Below are positions 18,725-26,654 of a stretch of 64,000 nt of DNA, one piece after another. The DNA comes from Streptomyces wuyuanensis (GTDB lineage: Bacteria; Actinomycetota; Actinomycetes; Streptomycetales; Streptomycetaceae): assembly GCF_900103455.1 (NCBI RefSeq), contig NZ_FNHI01000003.1, positions 235,910 through 299,909 of the forward strand. Reading direction: 5' to 3'. A model generated the notes under the pieces. The model saw nothing but the letters and a program-made list of their open reading frames with translations, searched no databases and had not been told where the DNA came from. How positions within the stretch are numbered: position 1 is the first letter of the stretch; the number at the start of each line of letters is the position of its first letter. The translations under genes were made by a program, and so were the position numbers.

Positions 18725-20362
18725 ATGAACGCATGGACGGTCCCGGGATACACCGAGACCAGAGAACTCGGTTCGGGCGGCAGCGGACGGGTCGTACTGG
18801 CCGTCCACGACGCCACCGGCGTGCCCGTGGCCGTCAAGTACCTCGCTGAACGGCTGCGCCGGGACACGGCCTTCGTCCGCGCCTTCCGCTCGGAGGCGCG
18901 GCTGCTGAGCGGGCTCGACACCCCGCACGTGGTCCGGCTGTACGAGTACGTCGAGTGCCCCGAAGGCGCGGCCATCGTCATGGAGCTGGTCGACGGGGTG
19001 CCCTTGCGCGCCCTGCTGGCCAGGGAGGGCGCGACCGGCGCCGCGCCCGCGCTCGTGGTACTCAAGGGCTCCCTGCTGGGGCTCGCGGCGGCGCACCGCG
19101 CGGGAGTGGTGCACCGCGACTACAAGCCGGAGAACGTGCTGGTGGCGCCGGACGGCTCGTCGAAGCTCGTCGACTTCGGCATCGCGGCCGGCCGGGGCAC
19201 CACGCCCGGCGTGGCGGGCACGCCCTCGTACATGGCGCCTGAGCAGTGGAGCGGTGAGCCGGCCTCGCCGGCCGGCGACGTGTACGCGGCGACCGCGACG
19301 TTCTTCGAGTGCGTCACGGGCCGCAAACCGTACTCCGGCGAGAACTTCGCGGAACTCGCGCTCCGGCACACGAGCGCGCCCGTCCCGGTCGAGGAGGTGC
19401 CCGAGGAGCTGCGGCCGCTGATCCGGCGCGGGATGGCGAAGTCGCCGGAGGAACGCCCGGAGACCGCCGAGGCGTTCGTCGCGGAGCTGGAGGCGGTCGC
19501 GTGCGCGGCCCTCGGTTCCGACTGGGAGGAGCGCGGCCGGGGCGAACTCGCCGCGCTGGCGGCGCTGTTGCCGCTGCTGCTTCCCTCGGCCGGTGCGCAG
19601 GCCGTCTCGGTGGCGGCGCGGGCGTCGACCTCGCTGGGGCGCGGCCACCGGCCGGGCGGGCTGTGGCCGGACCGGCAGGGGCTGTTCGCCGCGTCGCTCG
19701 CTCTCGTCCTGGGACTGCTGCTGGTGATCGCGGCCCGGGCCGCCGGCGACGATCCGGTCGCTCCGGCGGCGCGGGCGGTCGCCACCACGAGCGCCGCGCC
19801 TCCCGCACCGGACGGGACCGCGGACCCCGCCTCCGCCTCGCCTGCTCCGTCGGCCGGCTCCGCGTCCCCCAGTCCTTCGCCGTCCTCCGCGGAGGCGTCT
19901 CCGACGGTGACCGCCGGCCCGTCCGGACCCGCTTCCCCGCCCGCCGGTCCCGGGCCCACGACCGTCCCGCCGGTCACCGCGCCGGAGTCGCCTCCGGTCA
20001 CCTCCGACCCCCCGGAGCCGCCGGAGCCGGAGGTCTCGGTGAAGTCCGTGTCGATCGGTTCACTGCGCCAGACGGGTACGGCGACGGCCACCGCGACCGT
20101 GGAGGTCGTCACCGACGGCACCGGACCGGTGCGCGTCGTCCTGGACTGGGCGACCGCCGCGGCCAAGGGCGGCCCGGGCGTCCCGGACGGCACCGCCGAC
20201 ACCTTCGAGCGCAGCGGCGCGACCCGGTACACGCTCACGGTCGAGCACGTCTTCCAGAACTTCCGGGCCTGCTACTGGCGGCTCACCGCGGGCAGCTCGC
20301 CCACCGCCGCGAACGGGGGTTCGCAGCAGGAGATCGTGACGAGGAGGTGCACCGTCGGATGA
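18725..20362 (+). CDS. Membrane-anchored serine/threonine protein kinase
   Basis: The 545-residue protein has an N-terminal Hanks-type kinase domain (residues 8-260). It shows glycine loop GSGGSG, Lys38, catalytic loop HRDYKPEN with Asp132, and DFG at 150-152. The catalytic loop has Tyr where Leu or Val is usual. One membrane segment lies at about 320-338. A 100-residue Pro/Ser/Thr/Ala-rich linker follows, then an extracellular beta-domain of about 100 residues ending in a Cys pair (FRACYWRL, TRRCTVG). There are no PASTA repeats. The ATG at 18725 follows GAGGGGGTGGG. Its stop overlaps the next gene by 4 bp. Confidence 0.94.
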   Translation: MNAWTVPGYTETRELGSGGSGRVVLAVHDATGVPVAVKYLAERLRRDTAFVRAFRSEARLLSGLDTPHVVRLYEYVECPEGAAIVMELVDGVPLRALLAREGATGAAPALVVLKGSLLGLAAAHRAGVVHRDYKPENVLVAPDGSSKLVDFGIAAGRGTTPGVAGTPSYMAPEQWSGEPASPAGDVYAATATFFECVTGRKPYSGENFAELALRHTSAPVPVEEVPEELRPLIRRGMAKSPEERPETAEAFVAELEAVACAALGSDWEERGRGELAALAALLPLLLPSAGAQAVSVAARASTSLGRGHRPGGLWPDRQGLFAASLALVLGLLLVIAARAAGDDPVAPAARAVATTSAAPPAPDGTADPASASPAPSAGSASPSPSPSSAEASPTVTAGPSGPASPPAGPGPTTVPPVTAPESPPVTSDPPEPPEPEVSVKSVSIGSLRQTGTATATATVEVVTDGTGPVRVVLDWATAAAKGGPGVPDGTADTFERSGATRYTLTVEHVFQNFRACYWRLTAGSSPTAANGGSQQEIVTRRCTVG

Positions 20363-21036
20363 GCGACCCGCGCCTCCCCTTCCGCACCCCGCCCCCGCCG
20401 CCGGACGGCGAGGGGCACAGTCCGCCGCCGCCCGAGGACTACAGCGCCACCGCCCTCGCCAGTCACTGGTCCGAGCTGCCCGACACGCCACCGGACACGG
20501 TCGAGGGCACCGTGCTGCGCTTCGGCCCCGGAGTCACGGCGGCCGCACGGGAGAGATACGAGCGGGACCGTACGACAGCGGTGTGGCACACGGGCACGCT
20601 GCACGGCGCCGCGGCCCCGCCGGCCGGCACCGGGCGGTCACCGGCGGCCGGACTGCGCCGCTACGGCCCGGCGGCCCTGATCCTGCTGGCCGTCCTCCTC
20701 TTCCTCGGGTGGCAGCAGTACGGCCCCGGTCCCACGGTTCGGGACGTGTCCGTGGACACCGATCCCGCGGGCCCGGGCTGCGACGGCACCGCCGTCGTCA
20801 CGGCCGTGGTGCGCACCGACGGCAGGCCGGGCACGCTGACGTACCGCTGGGTACGCAGCGACGGCACCACGTCCGAGACGCTGACGGAGCGGCTGGCCCG
20901 CGGCCAGGACCGGGCGAGGCTGCGTCTTCTGTGGACGTTCCACGGCGAGGGCTCCTACCGCGCCCGTGCCGAACTCCGGCTCAGCTCCCCCTCGGAGCAC
21001 GACGCCGCGATCGATTTCACCTATACCTGTCCATGA
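20359..21036 (+). CDS. Single-pass membrane protein coupled to the kinase
   Basis: This 225-residue protein starts inside the kinase stop codon (ATGA). The first 100 residues are cytoplasmic in appearance and Pro-rich (PFRTPPPPPDGEGHSPPPPE). One membrane segment follows at about 105-122 (AALILLAVLLFLGWQQ). The C-terminal 100 residues form an extracellular beta-domain with one Cys near each end (GPGCDGTAVV and FTYTCP). That domain resembles the C-terminal domain of the kinase in length, strand pattern and Cys use. The Thr-rich cytoplasmic part could be the kinase substrate. Function is otherwise unknown. Confidence 0.8.
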   Translation: MSDPRLPFRTPPPPPDGEGHSPPPPEDYSATALASHWSELPDTPPDTVEGTVLRFGPGVTAAARERYERDRTTAVWHTGTLHGAAAPPAGTGRSPAAGLRRYGPAALILLAVLLFLGWQQYGPGPTVRDVSVDTDPAGPGCDGTAVVTAVVRTDGRPGTLTYRWVRSDGTTSETLTERLARGQDRARLRLLWTFHGEGSYRARAELRLSSPSEHDAAIDFTYTCP

Positions 21037-21124
21037 CGGGCTATCTCCACTTTTGTACCTCCGAGGTCAAACGTTGCCGGACGTGTATGGCCCGATGGGG
21101 CCAAGCGGTGCTAGAAAGGACAGC

Positions 21125-23869
21125 GTGATCAGGCGCTTCGACCGATTGCGGGGCGTGTCGGTTCGGCCACTGATCGGCAAACGCCCCAGGAGCGTCGCCG
21201 GGCAGGTATTCATCCTCCAGGTGGCGGTCGTGGTCCTGCTCGTTCTCGGCACGATCCTCGCCCTGGTTCTGCAGACCCGGCACGACACCGACCGTGAGGC
21301 CCGAAACCGTTCGGTGGCGGTCGCCGAATCGTTTGCCCACTCCCCCGGTCTGCTCGCCGCCCTGGACGCCCCCGACCCGTCCCGCATCCTCCAGCCGATC
21401 ACCGAGGAGGCGCGGAAGCGCGCCGGTGTCGACTTCATCGTCGTCATGGACACCAACGGGATCCGCTACACCCATCCCCAGCCCGAGCGGATCGGGCAAC
21501 GGTTCGTCGGCACCATCGAGCCGTCCCTGCGCGGCGAGGTCCTGCTCGAGAGCGTGAACGGCCCCCTGGGCAAGGAGGTCCAGGCGGTCGTCCCGGTCAC
21601 CGGCCCCGACGGCGAGGTCAAGGCCCTCGTCTCGGCCGGTCTGACCGTCCACAACGTCACGGGCGCGGTGAACCGGCAGCTGCCGGTCATCCTCGGCACG
21701 GGAGCCGCGGGCCTCGCCCTGGCCACCGCGGGGACGGCCCTGGCCACCCGGCGTCTGAAACGCCAGACCCACGGACTCGGCCCGGCCGAGATGACCCGTA
21801 TGTACGAGCATCACGACGCCGTCCTCCACGCGGTACGGGAAGGCGTCGTGATCGTCGGCGGTGACGGAACGCTTCTGCTGGCCAATGACGAAGCCCGCCG
21901 GCTGCTGGGGCTCGGCCCCGACTCCGAGGGGCGGCCCGTCCGCGGTCTGGCCGGCCTCGAACCCTCGACGGCCGAGCTGCTGGCCTCTGGCTCGGCGGCC
22001 ACGGACGAGGTGCTGACGGCCGGAGACCGGCTGCTGGTGGTCAACCAGCGCTCCACCGACGGCCCCGGCGGTCCGCTGGGCACCGTGGCGACGATCCGCG
22101 ACTCGACGGAACTGCAGGCGCTGACGGGCCGGGCCGAGGTGGCGCGCAAGCGCCTCCAGCTGCTGTACGACGCCGGCGTGGGGATCGGCACGACGCTGGA
22201 TGTGGCACGGACGGCCGAGGAGCTGGCCGAGGTCGCGGTCCCCTCCTTCGCGGACTACGTCACCGTCGACCTCGCGGACCCCGTGCTCAACGGGGAGGAG
22301 CCGAACGGCTCCGCGGGCGACATGCGCCGCACGGCCGTCAGCGGGATCCGTGACGACCACCCGCTCTACGAACGCGGCCGACTGATCGCGTTCCTGCCCT
22401 CCACTCCGCAGGCCCGCGGGATGGGCACCGGCCGGGCCGAGGTGGTGCCGGACCTGTCCCGGGCGCTGGGCTGGCGCGCGCAGGACCCCGAGCGGACCAA
22501 GGCGATCGTCGAGTACGGAATCCACTCCCTCATCACCGTGCCGCTGCAGGCGCGCGGGGTCGTCCTGGGGGTCGCCAACTTCTGGCGGTCGGAGAAGCCC
22601 GGCCCCTTCGAGGACGACGACCTCTCCCTCGCCGAGGAGCTGGTCGCCCGCGCCGCGGTGTCCGTGGACAACGCCCGCAGGTACACGCGGGAGCACGCCC
22701 TGGCCGTGACGCTCCAGCGAAGCCTCCTGCCGCGGGCACTGCCGCAGCACAGCGCCGTCGAGGTGGCGCACCGCTATCTGCCGGCCCAGTCCGGGGTGGG
22801 CGGCGACTGGTTCGACGTGATCCCGCTGCCGGGCAGCCGGGTGGCCCTGGTCGTGGGCGACGTGGTGGGCCACGGGCTGCACGCGGCGGCGACGATGGGA
22901 CGGCTGCGCACCGCGGTGCACAACTTCTCCACGCTCGATCTGCCACCCGACGAGCTCCTCGGCCATCTCGACGATCTGGTCGGCCGCATCGACCAGGACG
23001 AGATGGGCCCCGGCGGCAGTCCCGACGGCCCGGCGATGACCGGCGCCACCTGCCTCTACGCGATCTACGACCCGGTCTCGCGGCAGTGCACCATGGCCCG
23101 GGCCGGGCATCCCCTGCCGGCGCTGGTCCGCCCCGACGGCAGCGTCGAGTTCCCCGAGCTCCCGGCGGGGCCGCCGCTCGGGCTCGGCGGGATGCCGTTC
23201 GAGAGCGCGGTCCTCGAGATCCCGGAGGGCACCCGGCTCGTCTTCTACACGGACGGGCTCATCGAGGACCGCAGCCGCGACATCGACGTCGGCATCGAGC
23301 TGCTGCGCCGTGCCCTCGCGCGCACCGACGGCACACCGGAACAGACGTGCCAGGGCGTGCTGGAGGCGCTGCTGCCGGCCCGCCCGAAGGACGACGTGGC
23401 GCTGCTCATCGCCCGTACCCGCGCCCTCGGCCCGGACCGCGTCGCCGAGTGGGACGTGCCGTCGGATCCCAGCGCGGTCGCCGGGATGCGCGCCGCCGCC
23501 GTCGCGAAGCTGGCGGAGTGGGGGCTGGAGGAGATGGCGTTCGGCACGGAGCTGATCCTCAGCGAGCTGCTCACCAACGCGATCCGCTACGGCACCCAGC
23601 CCATCCGGGTACGGCTGCTGTACGACCAGGGCCTGACCTGCGAGGTCGCCGACGGCAGCAGCACCTCGCCGCACCTTCGCTATGCCGCGACGACGGACGA
23701 GGGCGGCCGCGGGCTGTTCCTGGTGGCCCAGCTTTCCGAGCGCTGGGGCACGCGGTACACGTCCGAAGGCAAGATCATCTGGGCCGAGCAGCCGTTGCCG
23801 GGCGACACACCGGACACGGAGTCGGACGGGGAGGCGCTGTTGCGGCTGTTCGACTCCGAGCTGCTCTGA
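21125..23869 (+). CDS. Membrane sensor SpoIIE-type phosphatase with PAS, GAF and anti-sigma kinase domains
   Basis: A 914-residue regulator that likely controls an anti-sigma/anti-anti-sigma switch. Order: membrane segment (27-48), extracellular CitA/DcuS-like Cache sensor (50-185), second membrane segment (187-207), PAS (about 230-315), GAF (330-540), PP2C/SpoIIE phosphatase (555-765; GGDWFD, GDVVGHG, YTDGLIE present), and a C-terminal HATPase of the RsbW type (785-895; SELLTNAIRYG, GGRGLFLV). The GTG at 21125 is preceded by AAAGGA with a short spacer. All phosphatase metal residues I can check are intact. A small extracellular ligand may be the input. Confidence 0.92.
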   Translation: MIRRFDRLRGVSVRPLIGKRPRSVAGQVFILQVAVVVLLVLGTILALVLQTRHDTDREARNRSVAVAESFAHSPGLLAALDAPDPSRILQPITEEARKRAGVDFIVVMDTNGIRYTHPQPERIGQRFVGTIEPSLRGEVLLESVNGPLGKEVQAVVPVTGPDGEVKALVSAGLTVHNVTGAVNRQLPVILGTGAAGLALATAGTALATRRLKRQTHGLGPAEMTRMYEHHDAVLHAVREGVVIVGGDGTLLLANDEARRLLGLGPDSEGRPVRGLAGLEPSTAELLASGSAATDEVLTAGDRLLVVNQRSTDGPGGPLGTVATIRDSTELQALTGRAEVARKRLQLLYDAGVGIGTTLDVARTAEELAEVAVPSFADYVTVDLADPVLNGEEPNGSAGDMRRTAVSGIRDDHPLYERGRLIAFLPSTPQARGMGTGRAEVVPDLSRALGWRAQDPERTKAIVEYGIHSLITVPLQARGVVLGVANFWRSEKPGPFEDDDLSLAEELVARAAVSVDNARRYTREHALAVTLQRSLLPRALPQHSAVEVAHRYLPAQSGVGGDWFDVIPLPGSRVALVVGDVVGHGLHAAATMGRLRTAVHNFSTLDLPPDELLGHLDDLVGRIDQDEMGPGGSPDGPAMTGATCLYAIYDPVSRQCTMARAGHPLPALVRPDGSVEFPELPAGPPLGLGGMPFESAVLEIPEGTRLVFYTDGLIEDRSRDIDVGIELLRRALARTDGTPEQTCQGVLEALLPARPKDDVALLIARTRALGPDRVAEWDVPSDPSAVAGMRAAAVAKLAEWGLEEMAFGTELILSELLTNAIRYGTQPIRVRLLYDQGLTCEVADGSSTSPHLRYAATTDEGGRGLFLVAQLSERWGTRYTSEGKIIWAEQPLPGDTPDTESDGEALLRLFDSELL

Positions 23870-23933
23870 GGACCCTCGGGCGGCACGGCGCCCCGCCGCC
23901 CCGTACGGCGGGCGGGACCTTCGATGCCGGCGG

Positions 23934-25097
23934 TCAGCCCCCGGCGGGGGTGTGCCGTGAGTGCGCGGCGGGGGCGGACGCGACGGTGTGACAGGCGCCC
24001 GGACCCGCCGCCCGGTACAGGATGCGGCCTCCGCCGACACGGACGGCTGCCTCCGTGGTGTCGTCGCAACCGGTGATCCCCGCCGCGGCGGCGACCGCCC
24101 CCGTGCCGTCGCACACGACCCGGAGTCCCGGCCACGCCTCCCGAGGAAAGGCCTCGCGCAGACACCGGCCGAGTTCCCCCACGACGAGGCGTGCCAAGGG
24201 CACGAGTTCGTCCGGTTCCCCGGTGACGGCGACGACGGTGATCGCCGTGCCGGGCGGGGCGGCCCGCACGGCCTCCTCGACGGCGGAGAGCCGGTGCATG
24301 CCGAGGAAGGCCACCACGCCGTCCGAGGCGAGGGGCACGGGCCCGCCGCGTACGAGTTCGGCCGCCGCGGGCGGCTCCCACGGCTCGTCGGCCCGGAACG
24401 CGGGACGGATCCCGGTGGGTGGGGCCCACCAGTCGCTCAGCTCCAGTCCGGCCAGCTGCTCGCAGGCGCTGACGACGTCGAACGGCTCGATGAAGCCGGG
24501 CGCGGCGGCGGCCGTGCGGCTCGCGCCGTACAGGGTGGTGAGGACGGTCTTGGCGAGTCGCACCGAGCGGCGCTGCGGAGAACCCGGGCTCGGCGCGGGC
24601 GGTCGCATGGCCTCCAGCGCCAGTGCGACGAGCAGTGCGTTCAGTTCGAGGAGCTGGCGGTAGGGCCGGCGCAGCCCCTCGTCTGCCGCGAGCTCCGGTA
24701 TCAGGTCGGCTCCGGGCCCGACCGCTCGCGGCCGTGCCCGTTCGGAGTCCCCGAACCCCGTGCCGTCACCCGCTCCCGAGTCCGTCACGGCCGACGTCGG
24801 GCGGGTGACCCAGGCCCGGGCGAGCGCGCCGAGGGCCTCGGCCGGGGTGCGGCCCTGCCGGGGTGCCGGCCCGGTCCGCCCCGGAGCGTGCTCGGCCAGT
24901 TCGGCGAGTACGGAGAAGTAGAGGGCACGCTTGCCGGGGAAGTTGGAGTACACGGCGCCGCGGGTGAGGCCGGCCCGCTCGGCGATGGCGTCGATCCTGG
25001 CCGCCCGAAAACCGTGCTCGGCGAACTCGTCCCGCGCCGCGGCCAGCACGCCGGCACGGGTCCGCTCCTGCGTCTGAGCCCTGGTGAGCCGAGCCAT
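23934..25097 (-). CDS. Long TetR-family transcriptional regulator
   Basis: The N-terminal 60 residues are a standard TetR helix-turn-helix (ARDEFAEHGFRAARIDAIAE, then AGLTRGAVYSNFPGKRALYF). The protein is 387 residues, well beyond the usual 190-220. The extra C-terminal part (about 230-387) contains GRCLREAFPREAWPGLRVVCD and a Cys-Asp-Asp segment, with no family I recognise. It is divergent from the ClpX paralogue across 95 bp that contain an 8-bp inverted repeat. It probably represses its neighbour, itself, or both. Confidence 0.88.
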   Translation of the reverse strand: MARLTRAQTQERTRAGVLAAARDEFAEHGFRAARIDAIAERAGLTRGAVYSNFPGKRALYFSVLAELAEHAPGRTGPAPRQGRTPAEALGALARAWVTRPTSAVTDSGAGDGTGFGDSERARPRAVGPGADLIPELAADEGLRRPYRQLLELNALLVALALEAMRPPAPSPGSPQRRSVRLAKTVLTTLYGASRTAAAAPGFIEPFDVVSACEQLAGLELSDWWAPPTGIRPAFRADEPWEPPAAAELVRGGPVPLASDGVVAFLGMHRLSAVEEAVRAAPPGTAITVVAVTGEPDELVPLARLVVGELGRCLREAFPREAWPGLRVVCDGTGAVAAAAGITGCDDTTEAAVRVGGGRILYRAAGPGACHTVASAPAAHSRHTPAGG

Positions 25098-25152
25098 CGT
25101 TCTCCTCGTCGTGCGTGCGCCGCCGCCTCTCCCGGCTCGAATGACAGTAACA

Positions 25153-25175
25153 TCTGGATGACGAGACCATCCGGA
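25153..25175. promoter_or_regulatory. Candidate operator between the TetR gene and the clpX paralogue
   Basis: TCTGGATG (25153-25160) and CATCCGGA (25168-25175) form an inverted repeat with 7 of 8 pairs and a 7-bp spacer. The right arm runs into the GGAGGGGG ribosome-binding site of the clpX paralogue. A TetR dimer bound here could block both transcription and translation start. No experimental data are implied. Confidence 0.4.
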
Positions 25176-25192
25176 GGGGGCTGGGCACGTTC

Positions 25193-26476
25193 ATGGCACG
25201 CATCGGTGAGGACGGGCATCCGCTGAAGTGTTCGTTCTGCGGGAAGAGCCAGAAGCAGGTGAAGCGGCTCATCGCCGGCCCGGCCGGGGTGCACATCTGC
25301 GACGAGTGCGTCGAGTTGTGCAACGAGCTGATCGAGGAGGAGCTCGCCGACTTCACCGCCACACCGCTGACGGAGCTGCCCAAGCCGGCCGAGATCCACC
25401 GGTTCCTCGACGACTACGTAATCGGCCAGGAGTCGGCCAAGCGGTCCCTGGCGGTGGCCGTCTACAACCACTACAAGCGGGTCCGCGGCAGGCAGGACGA
25501 GGACGAGCCCGTCGAGGTGGCCAAGTCCAACATCCTGCTGCTGGGCCCCACCGGCTGCGGCAAGACGTATCTGGCGCAGACCCTCGCCCGGTTGCTGAAC
25601 GTCCCGTTCGCCATCGCCGACGCCACCGCCCTCACCGAGGCCGGGTACGTCGGCGAGGACGTGGAGAACATCCTGCTGAAGCTGCTCCAGGCGGCCGACT
25701 ACGACGTGCAGCGCGCCGAGACCGGCATCGTCTACATCGACGAGATCGACAAGATCGCGCGGAAGGGGGAGAACCTGTCGATCACCCGCGACGTCTCGGG
25801 GGAGGGCGTGCAGCAGGCCCTCCTGAAGATCCTGGAGGGCACCACCGCGTCGGTGCCGCCGCAGGGCGGCCGCAAGCATCCGCACCAGGAGTACATCCAG
25901 ATCGACACGGCGAACGTGCTGTTCATCGTCGCCGGGGCGTTCGCGGGGCTGGAGACGATCATCGACGACCGGACGGGGAAGCGGGGCCTCGGTTTCGCGG
26001 CCGAGGTGGCTTCCGGGGAGGACGGTGACGACGGGGACGTGTTCGCCCGGGTGATGCCCGCCGATCTGATCCGGTTCGGACTCATCCCGGAGTTCATCGG
26101 CCGGCTCCCCGTGATCGCCCGGGTGTCGAGCCTGGACGGGGCAGCACTGCTCCGGACCCTCACCGAACCGCGGAACGCCCTGGTCAAGCAGTACCAGCGG
26201 CTGTTCGAGATGGACAACGTGGAGCTGGAGTTCAGCGAGGCGGCGCTCGAGGCCATCGTGGAGAGGTCCATGCTGCGCGGCACCGGGGCCCGGGGTCTGC
26301 GGGGAATCATGGAGCATGTCCTGAGGCCGGTCATGTACGAGATCCCGAGCCGCGAGGACGTGGCGAAGGTGGTCATCGGCGAGCGCACGGTCCGCGAGGA
26401 CGTCCCTCCCCTGGTGGTGACGCGGCAGCCGCCTCCCGAGGAGCCCGGGCCGCAGCCGGCATGGGAGGCGCGGTAG
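25193..26476 (+). CDS. clpX: ClpX paralogue (AAA+ unfoldase)
   Basis: A 427-residue ClpX-type unfoldase, the ATPase partner of ClpP peptidase. It has the N-terminal zinc-binding domain (Cys13, Cys16, Cys36, Cys39), Walker A GPTGCGKT near residue 118, pore loop GYVG, Walker B IVYIDEID, the RKH loop and GTGARGLR as sensor 2. The ClpP-docking IGF loop reads LGF. It is not next to clpP or tig, where the housekeeping clpX of Streptomyces normally lies. It sits beside a divergent TetR-type regulator instead, so I read it as a second, regulated copy. ATG at 25193 follows GGAGGGGG with a 12-bp spacer. Confidence 0.92.
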   Translation: MARIGEDGHPLKCSFCGKSQKQVKRLIAGPAGVHICDECVELCNELIEEELADFTATPLTELPKPAEIHRFLDDYVIGQESAKRSLAVAVYNHYKRVRGRQDEDEPVEVAKSNILLLGPTGCGKTYLAQTLARLLNVPFAIADATALTEAGYVGEDVENILLKLLQAADYDVQRAETGIVYIDEIDKIARKGENLSITRDVSGEGVQQALLKILEGTTASVPPQGGRKHPHQEYIQIDTANVLFIVAGAFAGLETIIDDRTGKRGLGFAAEVASGEDGDDGDVFARVMPADLIRFGLIPEFIGRLPVIARVSSLDGAALLRTLTEPRNALVKQYQRLFEMDNVELEFSEAALEAIVERSMLRGTGARGLRGIMEHVLRPVMYEIPSREDVAKVVIGERTVREDVPPLVVTRQPPPEEPGPQPAWEAR

Positions 26477-26488
26477 GCCCGTACGTAC

Positions 26489-26517
26489 AAAAAAGCACCC
26501 CGGGGAGGTCCGGGGGT
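26489..26517 (-). terminator. Rho-independent terminator of the PadR-ABC operon
   Basis: On the minus strand the sequence reads ACCCCCGG-loop-CCGGGGT, then GC and six T residues (A-run at 26489-26494 on the plus strand). The stem has one bulged G and a 6-nt loop. It lies in the distal copy of the 70-bp repeat, 119 bp beyond the permease stop. The plus strand has no T-tract, so clpX would not be terminated as efficiently. Confidence 0.65.
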
Positions 26518-26568
26518 CCTGTGGGCGGCCGGGGGTCAGGCCACCGCGCTGAGGGTGTCCACCAGCCG
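26499..26568. repeat. 70-bp direct repeat, distal copy
   Basis: This copy is identical to 26585-26654, offset by 86 bp, with 16 bp between the copies. On the minus strand it contains a duplicated end of the permease gene (encoding LVDTLSAVA and the stop) and the first part of the terminator stem. The pattern indicates a tandem duplication of the gene end. Confidence 0.9.
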
Positions 26569-26584
26569 CGCACAGGAGCCGGTG

Positions 26585-26654
26585 CCCGGGGAGGTCCGGG
26601 GGTCCTGTGGGCGGCCGGGGGTCAGGCCACCGCGCTGAGGGTGTCCACCAGCCG
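26585..26654. repeat. 70-bp direct repeat, proximal copy inside the permease gene end
   Basis: This copy contains the last codons and the stop of the functional permease gene. The downstream hairpin arm is truncated here and no T-run follows, so this copy cannot terminate like the distal one. Confidence 0.9.

Noticed and set aside
21041..24040. A 999-residue open frame on the minus strand opposite the sensor phosphatase
   Set aside because: It mirrors the codon-position GC bias of the plus-strand gene, has Arg/Gly/Asp-rich low-complexity sequence and no domain. The plus-strand frame has clear domains.
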